Positions 33,719 to 43,864 of a stretch of 64,000 nt of DNA are shown piece by piece. The position numbers were made by a program, and so were the translations under genes. Source of the stretch: an uncultured Bacteroides sp. GTDB taxonomy: Bacteria > Bacteroidota > Bacteroidia > Bacteroidales > Bacteroidaceae. The notes beneath the pieces were generated by a model. It was not told where the DNA came from. It ran no database searches and worked only from the letters and a program-made list of their open reading frames with translations. The stretch spans positions 62,001 to 126,000 of the forward strand of contig NZ_CALDPF010000028.1 in NCBI RefSeq assembly GCF_937912035.1. Reading direction: 5' to 3'. The first letter of the stretch is position 1. Every line of letters begins with the position of its first letter.

Positions 33719-35296
33719 TTAATACCACCTTGGATCTCCTACCTGATTGTAAATTAAGTCTTCATTTCCTATAGTGAAATCACCATTTGTAGCATCCTTA
33801 TATTTAGGATCTAAAATTGTTCCGCTTTCGTCAAAGAACTTGGCAGCTGATTCACCAACCTTTGATGTAAGGTTAGTAGTATTGAAGTAATTATTGTTTC
33901 CAAATGTAGGAATGGCTGTGTTACCTTGATCAGAGAAACCTCTTCCGCAAGCCGGCATATTGGATATAATATTATTTGTGATTGAAATTGTATTGTTTTT
34001 GAAACGAACATATAGCAATCTTCTACTTGCATCATTGGAAACTCCGTCAATTGTACAGTGATCTATTGTTATGATAGGAGCTGCTCCGGCAAAGCTGCCT
34101 GAAGCATCATCATAACGTATGAAATCGCGTGATTTGCAGCTGTTCCATATTGTAGAGTTAGTGATATTTAGTTTGGCAATGTATCCCTTTCTGCTATCGA
34201 ACAGGTCACCTCCGTCACATTCAATGTTATGTATCAGACAGTTATTGATTGTAATTTCTGAAATGTTTGCTGCAACATTGACATAATAGAAACCTTTAGT
34301 ATAATTTCTGATCTCGCAATCGTCAAGAATAAACTTACCATATTCTGTCGCTGTCTTGAAATCAAATGTCTGACTGCCGTCTGTATTTGTACCATCAAGA
34401 ATAATTTGTGACATAGATAATGATGCTCCTTCTAACAATTGTATGCAACCATTAATTATAGGACGATCACTAGGACGTACTGCTTTAATTTCAATATTCT
34501 TATTAATTTTCAGACTTCCTACCTTACCTTCTTCTCCAGGTATTGTATATGTACCCGGATGTAAAGCGAATGCATCTCCATTATTGGCATTTTCTAACAT
34601 TGATATAAAGTCTGATTCAGGTTTGACTTCTATTGCACCACCTAGATCGATAAGAGTCTTGAATTTTTGTGTGCCCCTGGTCTTTTCTCCTTTCATTAGT
34701 TTTGCAGTGTATTCAGTTTCTGCTTTTAATCCGGTTATTGTGGCCATACCGGCAGCAATTTCATCTGCAGTTACTATATGAGGTTCAACATCGGCCGGTT
34801 CAAATCTGATTTCTGTTGCTTCTTCGCCAGGAGTCCAGTGTAATACAACTGAATTGAATGTCAAATCTTCTTCTGTTACAGTGGAAAGTATTTGTTCTGT
34901 ATCAGTTTCAAAGAAAACTCCGCTCCATTTTGAAGTTTCAGATTCTGTTTCATTTACTGACTGTATTCTTGCAGAATATTGAGTTTCACCTTCAAGTCCT
35001 TTTATCGTATATGGGATTTCCTCTTCTGTTATTCCGCTAAATGTCAGTACGGGTGATCCGACAAATGTAAGACTGTCATTGGCAAACAACTCTATATTAT
35101 ACGAATTGGCTCCTTTAGTGAGATTCCAAGATAATTCTACATTTGTTCTGTCTTTAACACGTGCTTCCAGCTTAATAGGTGCAAATAGTCTGTCATAATC
35201 AATGCTTGTAATTTCAGTAGTCTGATCCTCACATGCCGTAGTTAGGGCTAAAAGTGATAGCCCTAACATATATTTGTGTTTTAAATAATTTCTCAT
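33719..35296 (-). CDS. Surface lipoprotein with FN3 domains and parallel beta-helix, putative glycan-binding protein
   Basis: The 525-residue lipoprotein has a signal ending TTACEDQ. Two fibronectin type III-like domains follow (about 40-130 and 135-215: KDRTNVELSWNLTKGANSYNIELFAND; ITGLKAETEYTAKL). A right-handed beta-helix region comes next (about 225-520), with repeated N/D/I/I turns such as INKNIEIKAVRP, ITINNCLIHNIE and ITIDHCTIDG. It resembles the DUF5123/DUF4957 proteins found in Bacteroides pectin loci. It is the third gene of the susC-susD operon, the usual place of a surface glycan-binding protein. The beta-helix is the fold of pectate lyases, but I see no clear lyase active site, so binding is more likely than cleavage. 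Confidence 0.8.
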   Translation of the reverse strand: MRNYLKHKYMLGLSLLALTTACEDQTTEITSIDYDRLFAPIKLEARVKDRTNVELSWNLTKGANSYNIELFANDSLTFVGSPVLTFSGITEEEIPYTIKGLEGETQYSARIQSVNETESETSKWSGVFFETDTEQILSTVTEEDLTFNSVVLHWTPGEEATEIRFEPADVEPHIVTADEIAAGMATITGLKAETEYTAKLMKGEKTRGTQKFKTLIDLGGAIEVKPESDFISMLENANNGDAFALHPGTYTIPGEEGKVGSLKINKNIEIKAVRPSDRPIINGCIQLLEGASLSMSQIILDGTNTDGSQTFDFKTATEYGKFILDDCEIRNYTKGFYYVNVAANISEITINNCLIHNIECDGGDLFDSRKGYIAKLNITNSTIWNSCKSRDFIRYDDASGSFAGAAPIITIDHCTIDGVSNDASRRLLYVRFKNNTISITNNIISNMPACGRGFSDQGNTAIPTFGNNNYFNTTNLTSKVGESAAKFFDESGTILDPKYKDATNGDFTIGNEDLIYNQVGDPRWY

Positions 35297-35327
35297 AATT
35301 AATTATTTTACTAAGTGTTCTCAAAGA

Positions 35328-37109
35328 TTATTCATTAGTCAGCATTCCATTACTACTATCGATAAATGTTTGCCATATAGGCCAGACCTGGTTTTCATCT
35401 GGGTTCTGGGTATATAATACGTCAATAAGCGAATCTTCCAATTTAGTTGTTGAAATCCAAGTTGTGTTGCTCTCATATCCTAAAGCTTCACCTTCTTCGT
35501 CAGTGTCACCATGATTAAGTCCATATATAATAAGAGTTTCACCATCCTCTGCTGTCTCATAATATAATTTTTCAGGAAGATCATTGTATGGGGCTTCTCT
35601 ACGGGCTAGTTTTCTCATTTTGTCTTTAGCCTCGTCAAGCTTTGTTTTTAAAAGATTCCATCTTATCAAATCTGCCTTTCTTAAACTTTCTCCGGCAAAT
35701 TCGAATGCTCTTTGATCAACAATTGCATTGAAAAATGCGTCCTTGCTAGCTGTAGCCTTTGCCATATAAGCTGTTACCTTCTCTGCCGGTAAAGCGCGAT
35801 CAAGGACAGGTTTCATATATTGTGCGGCATCTGCAGGAGTGCTAAGCTCATTAATCGCTTCGGCAGCCATAAGGTATACATCAGCCAAACGCATGTATTG
35901 CCAGTTAACACCATCGTCGTTTGTAGATGTTACTATACGATTCATCCATTCATAGCGTAATTTTCCGAAACACCATTTACTTAAACTGCGAAGCTGCTGT
36001 TTTGAGCGTCCGTTAACCAATTCTTTAGACCAGTCATAAGGAACACAAGTTATATCTCTACGAATATCATCAACATCATAGTCATAGAATAAATATGGTA
36101 ATGGTCCGTTCACACCACCTTGAGCTTGTTTTGTGTACTGGTCTGCTGCATTATGCTTTACGCCAAATGTATATAGGACACGACCTCTACCGTCTGAGAA
36201 AGGGATTTCCCACAATGATTCTGCTCCAGCTGTGACATCATCTTGACATAACTTCAGGAAATTATCCTTGAATGAAAGTTTTGATAGTTCCGGACAATGG
36301 GCTATTACATCCAGACATTCATCGCGTGCGATTGTATACATTGCTTCGCGAGATAATGACGGATCATTACTGAGGCGAATTCCATCAGCTCTTTGACTGT
36401 ATCCACCGGCATATAAGGCAACACGAGCACGAAGACCTTTCGTGAATGCTTTATTTACACGTTCAACAGATTTTGTAACTGAGGTTTCGTTAGGCCAAGC
36501 TACCAGTCTGCTGGCTTCTTCAAGGTCACTAAGTAATTGCTTATAAATCACATCCCTGTCTGAGCGTCCGACATACATCGTTTCTGTAGTTATAGGTTCA
36601 AAACGTGCAGGAACATCACCCCAACCTTTTACCAAATCAAGGTATAATACGGCACGGAGTGTTAGTGCTTCTCCAAGTAGCTGTGCCATAGTAGAATTAT
36701 TCTCTACATTTCCGTATGTCCTGAGTCCGACTATAGCCTGATTAGCTCTTTCAATACCTTCGTAGAATTTTGCGTAGGCATTATTGGTGGTGTTCATTTG
36801 TGTATTAGTAGCTGTACTGGAATATGTACACAAATCATATTTACCGGCATCTGGCATTTTTGTCGGATCCATACTATTTATCCATTCTATGTCTGAGTTT
36901 ATTCCATAGTATGGTAAGTAGCGTCCTCTATATGAATTTGTTTCACCGAATGACTGGTGAATACCCATTACTGCGCCTTCGGCTAATGAAGGTGTTGAAA
37001 ATATGACAGAAGAGTCCATTGATGATTTTGAAGGTGCTTCAAGATCACATGAAGAAACCAATCCCATCAAAGAAACTGAAAATAATGATATGTATATATA
37101 GCGTTTCAT
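35328..37109 (-). CDS. SusD-family surface glycan-binding lipoprotein
   Basis: The 593-residue lipoprotein has a signal ending LVSSCD. The SusD/RagB fold shows an N-terminal TPR-like helical part and the C-terminal RWDLLR-like region (DQRAFEFAGESLRKADLIRWNLLKTKL). The block RLADVYLMAAEAINELSTP is also characteristic. It acts as the lid of the SusC channel and binds pectin fragments at the cell surface. It is 18 bases downstream of susC in the minus-strand operon. The 593-residue length is within the normal range. Confidence 0.95.
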   Translation of the reverse strand: MKRYIYISLFSVSLMGLVSSCDLEAPSKSSMDSSVIFSTPSLAEGAVMGIHQSFGETNSYRGRYLPYYGINSDIEWINSMDPTKMPDAGKYDLCTYSSTATNTQMNTTNNAYAKFYEGIERANQAIVGLRTYGNVENNSTMAQLLGEALTLRAVLYLDLVKGWGDVPARFEPITTETMYVGRSDRDVIYKQLLSDLEEASRLVAWPNETSVTKSVERVNKAFTKGLRARVALYAGGYSQRADGIRLSNDPSLSREAMYTIARDECLDVIAHCPELSKLSFKDNFLKLCQDDVTAGAESLWEIPFSDGRGRVLYTFGVKHNAADQYTKQAQGGVNGPLPYLFYDYDVDDIRRDITCVPYDWSKELVNGRSKQQLRSLSKWCFGKLRYEWMNRIVTSTNDDGVNWQYMRLADVYLMAAEAINELSTPADAAQYMKPVLDRALPAEKVTAYMAKATASKDAFFNAIVDQRAFEFAGESLRKADLIRWNLLKTKLDEAKDKMRKLARREAPYNDLPEKLYYETAEDGETLIIYGLNHGDTDEEGEALGYESNTTWISTTKLEDSLIDVLYTQNPDENQVWPIWQTFIDSSNGMLTNE

Positions 37110-37127
37110 CTTTTTATAATTTTATGG

Positions 37128-40100
37128 TTAAAAGTTTAAATTAACACCTACGACAAATTGACGACTTTTTGGATAAGCGGAATAATCAACTCCCGGTGTC
37201 AGATTTGTTTTACGGATTGTTGAAACTTCCGGATCATATCCTGAATAGCTTGTTAAACAGAATACATTATAACCTGTAATATAAAAACGTAGGTTTTGTA
37301 TTTTTACTTTGTTTAATAATGATTTAGGCAATGTATAACCTAATGTAAGTGTATTAAGACGAAGGAATGAGCCATCTTCTACTGCCCAGTCGCTAAATAC
37401 CATTCTGTCTGTCAGCGGAGACCACATAGTTGTATTGGCATTCATGGCTGCAAGTTCTTCAAGGTCGTGGCTAAGAGTTCCATCTGGTCTCAAGTTTGTC
37501 CAACGCTTTCCGTCTGCCATTTCAGATGTCATGTTTCTGTATTGATATTTACCGGTTTGGGTAAATTCTATTTTGTTGGCATTGTATACGTCGTTACCAT
37601 AACTCCAGTTGAAGTTAGCTGACAGGTCAAAACCATATAAACGAGCGTTAATACCAAAACCACCGGTATGTAAAGGATTGGCATTTCCTATAATTTCACG
37701 GTCATCAGTTGTAACTTTATTATCTTCACTACCGTCTATATTTTTCAGTTTCATTGAGCCCGGTCTTATCTTACCTACAACAGCAGAACAGTCAACTACA
37801 CCGTCTCTTAATAACCATGTATCAGTTGTGGCATCATAACCGACGAAATCAGTAGTCTCATATCTTCCGTCTGCACGGTAACCATACATTTCTCCAACAG
37901 AACCACCCTTGGAAATCCAGAAATCATTACCTATCTCAGAAGATGCCCAGTAAGTTTCTGCTCCGAAATCGTTCATCATCCCTAAGTCAAGAATGGTATT
38001 TTTGTTGAATCCAATATTTGCGTTTAAACTGATACCCCAGTTCTTCTTGTCAACTACCACCCAGTTGATAGTTGCTTCAAGACCTTTATTTTCTGTTTTA
38101 CCCATGTTTCTGTATTGGTTGTCATAACCGGTACCGCCTACTGGGAATTGGATAAGAAGGTCTTTAGTCGTATTCAAATATGCTTCTAATGTACCGTTCA
38201 GTTTACCTCCAAGAAGTGTAAAATCTAAACCAAGGTTTCGTGTGATAGTAGTTTCCCATTTTAGGTCAGGATTAGCCATAGTTTTGGATGGTGCCCAATA
38301 GTTTGTGAAGCCGTTAATCCATGATGTAGCTGAGTTGCTATATGTCTGAACCATTTGTCCTGAAGGTATATTGTTGTTACCTGCAGTACCATAACTAAAA
38401 CGTAACTTCAAATCGTCTAACCAATTCTTGGTTCGGTCCATAAATTTTTCTGATGAGATACGCCATGCTATTGCTGCTGAAGGGAAATATCCCCACTCAT
38501 TGCCGGCAGCGAATTTAGATGAACCGTCGGCACGGAATGTTGCACTCAAAAGGTATTTACTCTGGTAGTCGTAATTGATACGTCCAAAATATGATAAAAG
38601 TTTGTCATCTGGATTGTAGAAATTATCAATAGAATACGGAGTACCCATAGAAGTCAGTTTCCATGCATCTTCTGATGAGAATGTTTCTGGGAATCCATGT
38701 ACAATATTTGTAAGAACATTTGACTCTGTTATAATCCATTCGTGACCAACCATTGCTGTAAGATTATGATTATCATTACCTATAAGTTTGGAGAAATCAT
38801 AATTTATGGTATTTGTATTACGGAATTTATTACGATTGGTTGTCGCTAACTGAATAGCCGGTTTTCCCTGATTTTCTGCTGATGGTACATTTTTGATATA
38901 ATATGTAGTGAGACCGTAGAAGCGCTGGTCTTCATTACGGTAATCATCGTATCCAAATTCTGTTCTGAACTTGAAATTCTTGAAAATCTCCCATGTGAAA
39001 CTTCCTGACATGTTCAGTGTCTTTCTTTCTTGATTTCTGTCATTATCAGAAATGGCTGTAAGAGGATGGTATAAGTTCCCTAAATCATCATCACCGCTAC
39101 CTGCTGATGAATCAAGATTTTCTAGTGGTATAGGAGTGTAAATAACAGAATATTTTAGTCTTTTGTCTGAATCGTATGTACTTGATACATCATTTGCACC
39201 GCCTCCACCTATATTGGTACTTGAATAGCGTACAGAGAAATCGAGAGATACATTTTTAACAGGTTTTGTATTCAGTTTGAGGCTTAAGTTATCTCGTTTA
39301 AAAGTAGAACCTTCCATAATAGCTTTATCATTCATGTGGCTATAACTGAATGCATACTTTATTTTATCACTACCTCCAGTAATGCTTAGGTTGTGATTGA
39401 ATGTTGTACCGGTACGTCCAAAAGTCAAATCTTGCCAATCATTATATGGAATATTATTGTATAGATCAATATCTGAATATGAACCAAAATAATTTTCATA
39501 ATTGTCAACATAGCTATCGCCTCTTAGTAGCGCTTGTTCATATTGCCATTTTGCATAGTCGGCAGGCGAGAGTACATCCAATGTTTTCGCAATTTTCTTG
39601 ACACTATAATAGGCATTGTAGCTAACGTTTACTTTTCCTTCCTTTCCTGATTTTGTAGTTACCAATATTACACCATTGGCTCCTCTTGAACCATAAATAG
39701 CTGTTGATGAAGCATCTTTCAGTACTGTGATATCTTCAATGTCACTTGCAGGAATGTCTGATATTGATTCAACCGGGAAACCATCTACAATAAGAAGAGG
39801 CGAATTGTCGCCTGTAATTGAACCTCCACCACGAACACGGATTTTCATTTCTGCGTCAGGAGAACCTTCTGTTGTTGTAATTTGAACACCAGCCATTTTA
39901 CCTGTCAGGGCTTCAGTTGCTGATGCAACAGGAACAGCAGTTAAAGCCTCAGAATTTACAGTTGCTACAGATCCTGTCAGGTCTTTACGTTTAACAGCAC
40001 CATACCCGATTACAACGACTTCTTCTAGAGCCTGTGTGTCGTCAGTCATAACTACATCTATACGACTTCTGCCATTGACTTCTTCTTCAAGTGTTTTCAT

Positions 40101-40346
40101 TCCAACGTATGAAAATACGATTGTTGAATTTTGTGAAACGACTAAACTATAGTTACCGTCAATGTCGGTGATGGTTCCGTTAGTGGAGTTCCCTTTCTCT
40201 ATGACTGAAGCACCGATAATTGTTTCTCCATTTTTGTCTTTCACAACACCCTTTACTGAAAAATTTTGCGCTGATACGCTTAGCGATACCATTGCTACTA
40301 AAAGTGTTAGTAGACTAACGCGAGTGGTTTTCATTTTCTTAGACAT
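37128..40346 (-). CDS. SusC-family TonB-dependent oligosaccharide importer
   Basis: The 1072-residue outer-membrane protein has a signal (to about residue 26, SVSAQ), a carboxypeptidase-regulatory-like domain (FSVKGVVKDKNGETIIGASV...), a TonB box (EEVVVIGYGAVKRKDLTGSV), a plug (VRVRGGGSITGDNSPLLIVDGFP) and a 22-strand barrel ending VVGVNLNF. It imports pectic oligosaccharides with its SusD partner. A second ATG lies five codons in (MKTTRVSLL), and either start gives the same mature protein. It is divergent from the first pectate lyase, so one control region may serve both directions. Confidence 0.96.
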   Translation of the reverse strand: MSKKMKTTRVSLLTLLVAMVSLSVSAQNFSVKGVVKDKNGETIIGASVIEKGNSTNGTITDIDGNYSLVVSQNSTIVFSYVGMKTLEEEVNGRSRIDVVMTDDTQALEEVVVIGYGAVKRKDLTGSVATVNSEALTAVPVASATEALTGKMAGVQITTTEGSPDAEMKIRVRGGGSITGDNSPLLIVDGFPVESISDIPASDIEDITVLKDASSTAIYGSRGANGVILVTTKSGKEGKVNVSYNAYYSVKKIAKTLDVLSPADYAKWQYEQALLRGDSYVDNYENYFGSYSDIDLYNNIPYNDWQDLTFGRTGTTFNHNLSITGGSDKIKYAFSYSHMNDKAIMEGSTFKRDNLSLKLNTKPVKNVSLDFSVRYSSTNIGGGGANDVSSTYDSDKRLKYSVIYTPIPLENLDSSAGSGDDDLGNLYHPLTAISDNDRNQERKTLNMSGSFTWEIFKNFKFRTEFGYDDYRNEDQRFYGLTTYYIKNVPSAENQGKPAIQLATTNRNKFRNTNTINYDFSKLIGNDNHNLTAMVGHEWIITESNVLTNIVHGFPETFSSEDAWKLTSMGTPYSIDNFYNPDDKLLSYFGRINYDYQSKYLLSATFRADGSSKFAAGNEWGYFPSAAIAWRISSEKFMDRTKNWLDDLKLRFSYGTAGNNNIPSGQMVQTYSNSATSWINGFTNYWAPSKTMANPDLKWETTITRNLGLDFTLLGGKLNGTLEAYLNTTKDLLIQFPVGGTGYDNQYRNMGKTENKGLEATINWVVVDKKNWGISLNANIGFNKNTILDLGMMNDFGAETYWASSEIGNDFWISKGGSVGEMYGYRADGRYETTDFVGYDATTDTWLLRDGVVDCSAVVGKIRPGSMKLKNIDGSEDNKVTTDDREIIGNANPLHTGGFGINARLYGFDLSANFNWSYGNDVYNANKIEFTQTGKYQYRNMTSEMADGKRWTNLRPDGTLSHDLEELAAMNANTTMWSPLTDRMVFSDWAVEDGSFLRLNTLTLGYTLPKSLLNKVKIQNLRFYITGYNVFCLTSYSGYDPEVSTIRKTNLTPGVDYSAYPKSRQFVVGVNLNF

Positions 40347-40722
40347 TTTTATTTGAATTAAAGTAATATGTTTAATAAAATTTCTATTCGCAAATTTAGA
40401 TTTGTTAGATTTAAGATATGTGTAAGAATTGATATTAGGTAGTAGAAAAACTGTTTTTTTACATTTGAGATAAAAATTTTTAATCTAAATACCTGATAAA
40501 GGAAAAATCTTTCGGATGTAAAATGTTATACAGAAATTGTATTTTAAATGTACAGTAGTTATAGGATCGGGTAATATGAAAGTTATGATAATCCTATATT
40601 GTTACAGAATGAATAGGAACTTTATATAAACCAATTTTTTAAATATTAAAGTCAAAAAATACAGTATATTGAGATGTTGAATTCCTAAATTTGTTGCCAT
40701 ATTGATTTTTAAAGATAATGTT
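40347..40722. promoter_or_regulatory. Divergent control region between susC and pectate lyase 1
   Basis: The 376-base AT-rich spacer has no gene. A minus-strand -7 element TAAATTTG lies at 40391-40398 (45 bases before susC). A plus-strand TAAATTTG lies at 40686-40693 (30 bases before the lyase start at 40723). Neither has a good TTTG -33 partner, which suggests activator dependence. An AT-rich near-palindrome, GATAAAAATTTTTAATC, sits at 40469-40485 and is a candidate binding site. No long repeat or hairpin was seen. Confidence 0.6.
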
Positions 40723-42291
40723 ATGAAAAGACAACTTTTATACTTCATTATTTCTTTTTGTTTTTGTGGACTTGTAATAGTTTCATTGTCATGTGGAAAA
40801 ACAACAGATGACGAATCCAAAATAGATAATGAAGAATTAAATGAACAATTACCTGATCATCAAGTACCCGACAGAACAAAAATAAAATCATTCCCAGGTG
40901 CATACGGAGCCGGTGCTTATACTGTTGGTGGTGCTGGTGGAAAAGTCTTGATTGTGAATTCCTTGAAAGATGATGGCTCGCAGGGAACACTACGTTGGGC
41001 TGTTAATCAATCTGGAAGCCGTACAATAGTATTTTCAGTAGGTGGTATTATCGAACTGGAGAGTGGATTGGCAATCAGAAATGGAAATCTTACTATTGCC
41101 GGACAGACAGCACCTGGAGACGGTATATGCCTGAAAGGACATCCGGTTTCGATAAAGACAGATAATGTTATAATAAGGTTTATAAGATGTCGTATGGGAT
41201 CTGATAAACTAACTGCCGATGAGGCTGATGGGGCCGATGCTATGTGGGGTAAGGAACATAAGAATATAATGATAGACCATTGCTCGATGAGCTGGAGTAC
41301 GGATGAATGCTCATCATTTTACGATAATTCTGATTTTACTATGCAATGGTGTATAATAAGTGAAAGTCTTGCACGGTCTTTACATGATAAAGGAGCTCAT
41401 GGATATGGAGGTATATGGGGAGGAAATCGTGCTACATTCCATCATAACCTGATTGCTCATCACAGCAGTCGTACTCCGAGATTGTGTGGTAGTCGTTTTA
41501 CAGGACAGCCTGAAAACGAGAAGGTGGACATAAGGAATAATGTATTCTATAACTGGGGACCTACAAATGGAGGGTATGCGGGTGAAGGTGGTTATTATAA
41601 TTTTATAAACAACTATTATAAACCGGGACCTTCAACTTCTACAAAGAAGAGTTTGGTCAACAGAATTTTCCAGCCTAACGGTGATGATGGGACTCAGAAA
41701 AACAAGAAAGGTGTATGGGGAAAGTTCTGTCTTAAGGGTAATTTCTTCGATGATACATGTCCGTATATGACAGAAGACATGAAGACACTGATTGGAAAGG
41801 TAAACTCTGATAACTGGGAAGGATTGCAGCCAAAGTCTACTGAAGATGTGCCATTGCCTAATAATGACAAGTCTGTGATTCAGTCTGAGAATGAGTTTGA
41901 AATATCTAAAGATGTTAGTGAGATAACTCAATTGGCCAAGGATGCTTATAATAGTGTGTTGTCGTTGTCGGGGGCTTCTTTAAAACGTGATGCTGTTGAT
42001 GAAAGGATTGTGGATAATGTACTTAAAGGTAGCTTTACAGCCAATGGCAGTAACGGTAGCACAAACGGCATAATAGACAGTGCGGAAGATGTGGGCGGAT
42101 GGCCTGTTTATACTGGAGGAGCGGCTTTAAAGGATTCTGATAAAGACGGAATGCCTGATTCATGGGAGGATGAACATGGACTTAATAAAAATGAGGATGA
42201 TAGTTCAAAATATAACTTAAGTAAGGAATATACTAACCTTGAGGTATATTATAATAGTATTGTAGAGAATTTATATTTAATACATAAATAA
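40723..42291 (+). CDS. Pectate lyase, polysaccharide lyase family 1 (copy 1)
   Basis: The 522-residue lipoprotein has a signal ending VSLSC. This is the reason for choosing the ATG at 40723 over the in-frame ATG 21 bases upstream. The PL1 beta-helix shows FPGAYGAGAYTVGGAGG, TLRWAVNQSGSRTIVF, TIAGQTAPGDGICL, IMIDHCSMSWSTDE and HHNLIAHHSSRTPRLCG, including the NLIAHHSSRTPR region that holds the catalytic arginine. It cleaves demethylated homogalacturonan by beta-elimination using calcium. A C-terminal DSDKDGMPDSWEDEHGLN segment looks like a calcium-binding repeat. It is followed by a paralogue after 6 bases. Confidence 0.95.
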   Translation: MKRQLLYFIISFCFCGLVIVSLSCGKTTDDESKIDNEELNEQLPDHQVPDRTKIKSFPGAYGAGAYTVGGAGGKVLIVNSLKDDGSQGTLRWAVNQSGSRTIVFSVGGIIELESGLAIRNGNLTIAGQTAPGDGICLKGHPVSIKTDNVIIRFIRCRMGSDKLTADEADGADAMWGKEHKNIMIDHCSMSWSTDECSSFYDNSDFTMQWCIISESLARSLHDKGAHGYGGIWGGNRATFHHNLIAHHSSRTPRLCGSRFTGQPENEKVDIRNNVFYNWGPTNGGYAGEGGYYNFINNYYKPGPSTSTKKSLVNRIFQPNGDDGTQKNKKGVWGKFCLKGNFFDDTCPYMTEDMKTLIGKVNSDNWEGLQPKSTEDVPLPNNDKSVIQSENEFEISKDVSEITQLAKDAYNSVLSLSGASLKRDAVDERIVDNVLKGSFTANGSNGSTNGIIDSAEDVGGWPVYTGGAALKDSDKDGMPDSWEDEHGLNKNEDDSSKYNLSKEYTNLEVYYNSIVENLYLIHK

Positions 42292-42297
42292 TGAGTT

Positions 42298-43770
42298 ATG
42301 ATTTGGAAAGGCATTTTTAGAAGGCTGCTTGGATTGGTTTGTCTTAATATGATGACTCTTCCTGTTTCAATGGCAAATTCTTATCCGACTCCTGACAGAA
42401 TAGGAGTTCTGGCTTTCCCGGGGGCTGATGGCGCCGGTAAATATACAACGGGTGGTGCCGGTGGTGCTGTTTATACTGTTACATCATTAGAGGATGATGA
42501 TGCGGAAGGAACATTGCGTTGGGCTGTCAATAAGAAAGGTCCACGTACAATAGTTTTTGTAGTGAGTGGTATAATTGAGTTGAAGAGTCCACTGAAAATT
42601 TCAAACGGTGATGTTACTATAGCGGGTCAGACAGCTCCCGGAGACGGTATATGTTTAAAAAACTATACTTTCGGTATTCAGGCCGACAATGTGATTGTGA
42701 GATTTATACGTTCACGTATGGGAGCAGATATTATTCAGAAAGGTAATGATGCTATGAATGGTATAAAAGGTCATAAGAATATAATAATAGACCATTGTTC
42801 TGTCAGTTGGAGTACTGATGAGTGTGCCACGTTCTATAATAACAGTAATTTCACTTTGCAGTGGTGTATCATAAGTGAAAGTCTGGCAAATTCAATTCAT
42901 GAAAAAGGTGCTCACGGCTATGGTGGAATTTGGGGAGGACAAAGAGCTTCTTTCCATCATAATCTTCTTGCCCATCATACTAACCGTACGCCACGTCTTT
43001 GTGGTAGCCGTTATACAGGAAAGCCTGACGAAGAGAAAGTGGAATTGTTTAATAATGTGATTTATAATTATGGTAGCGACGGAGCTTATGCCGGCGAGGG
43101 TGGTTCGTATAATTTTATAAACAATTATTATAAACCGGGACCATTTACTGCCACAAAAACGTCGTACAAGCGTCTCTTTACAGCGTATGCTGATGATGGA
43201 AAGAATAATAATGTGAAAGGTGTTCATGGCGTATTCTTTTTCAAAGGTAATTATATTGACCCTACATGTACTAAGTTATCAGATAAGCAGCGTAAGGATA
43301 TAAAACTTGTCAATAAGGATAATTCATTAGGACTGATAATCAAGAATGATTTTGCTCCTATAGGTGAGGTATTGGCCAAGAGTCCTTTTATGATTGCAGA
43401 GCATAGTTCTTTGCAGTCTGCTCGTGACGCTTTTGTTTCTGTCCTAAAATATGCGGGGGCATCTTTATGCCGTGACTCTCATGATGAACGTATAGTAAGG
43501 GAGGCTAAAAGCGGTAGTTATACGTTTGAAGGTTCTCATGGCAGTACTAACGGAATGATTGACCAACCGTCAGATGTCGGAGGTTGGGGAGAATATAGAC
43601 AGACTACTGCTCCTATAGATTCGGATGGAGACGGTATTCCAGACGAGTGGGAGAAAAAGAACGGGTTGAATCCTAATGATCCGAAAGATGGTGCTATATA
43701 CAGTCTTGATTCTTCATATACTAATCTGGAATTATATATTAATGGACTGGTAGAACATTTATTCCCTTGA
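42298..43770 (+). CDS. Pectate lyase, polysaccharide lyase family 1 (copy 2)
   Basis: The 490-residue secreted protein has a signal peptide (about residues 1-26, MTLPVSMANSYP). The PL1 blocks parallel copy 1: FPGADGAGKYTTGGAGG, TLRWAVNKKGPRTIVF, TIAGQTAPGDGICL, IIIDHCSVSWSTDE and HHNLLAHHTNRTPRLCG. The C-terminal SDGDGIPDEWEKKNGLNPND repeats the calcium-binding segment. No lipobox cysteine is seen, so it may be periplasmic or secreted where copy 1 is anchored. The tandem pair arose by duplication and may give different sites of action. Confidence 0.94.
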   Translation: MIWKGIFRRLLGLVCLNMMTLPVSMANSYPTPDRIGVLAFPGADGAGKYTTGGAGGAVYTVTSLEDDDAEGTLRWAVNKKGPRTIVFVVSGIIELKSPLKISNGDVTIAGQTAPGDGICLKNYTFGIQADNVIVRFIRSRMGADIIQKGNDAMNGIKGHKNIIIDHCSVSWSTDECATFYNNSNFTLQWCIISESLANSIHEKGAHGYGGIWGGQRASFHHNLLAHHTNRTPRLCGSRYTGKPDEEKVELFNNVIYNYGSDGAYAGEGGSYNFINNYYKPGPFTATKTSYKRLFTAYADDGKNNNVKGVHGVFFFKGNYIDPTCTKLSDKQRKDIKLVNKDNSLGLIIKNDFAPIGEVLAKSPFMIAEHSSLQSARDAFVSVLKYAGASLCRDSHDERIVREAKSGSYTFEGSHGSTNGMIDQPSDVGGWGEYRQTTAPIDSDGDGIPDEWEKKNGLNPNDPKDGAIYSLDSSYTNLELYINGLVEHLFP

Positions 43771-43830
43771 TTATAACTAAAAGTACACATATATTATCAA
43801 TTAATACACAAAGAAGTGTCGGATATGGTC

Positions 43831-43838
43831 TAATTTTG
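43831..43838 (+). promoter_or_regulatory. -7 promoter element upstream of the GH28 gene
   Basis: TAATTTTG fits TAnnTTTG, 27 bases before the GH28 start in a 94-base gap, so this gene may have its own start site. Confidence 0.5.
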
Positions 43839-43864
43839 TGATAAACTTAAACTAATTATCAGTA

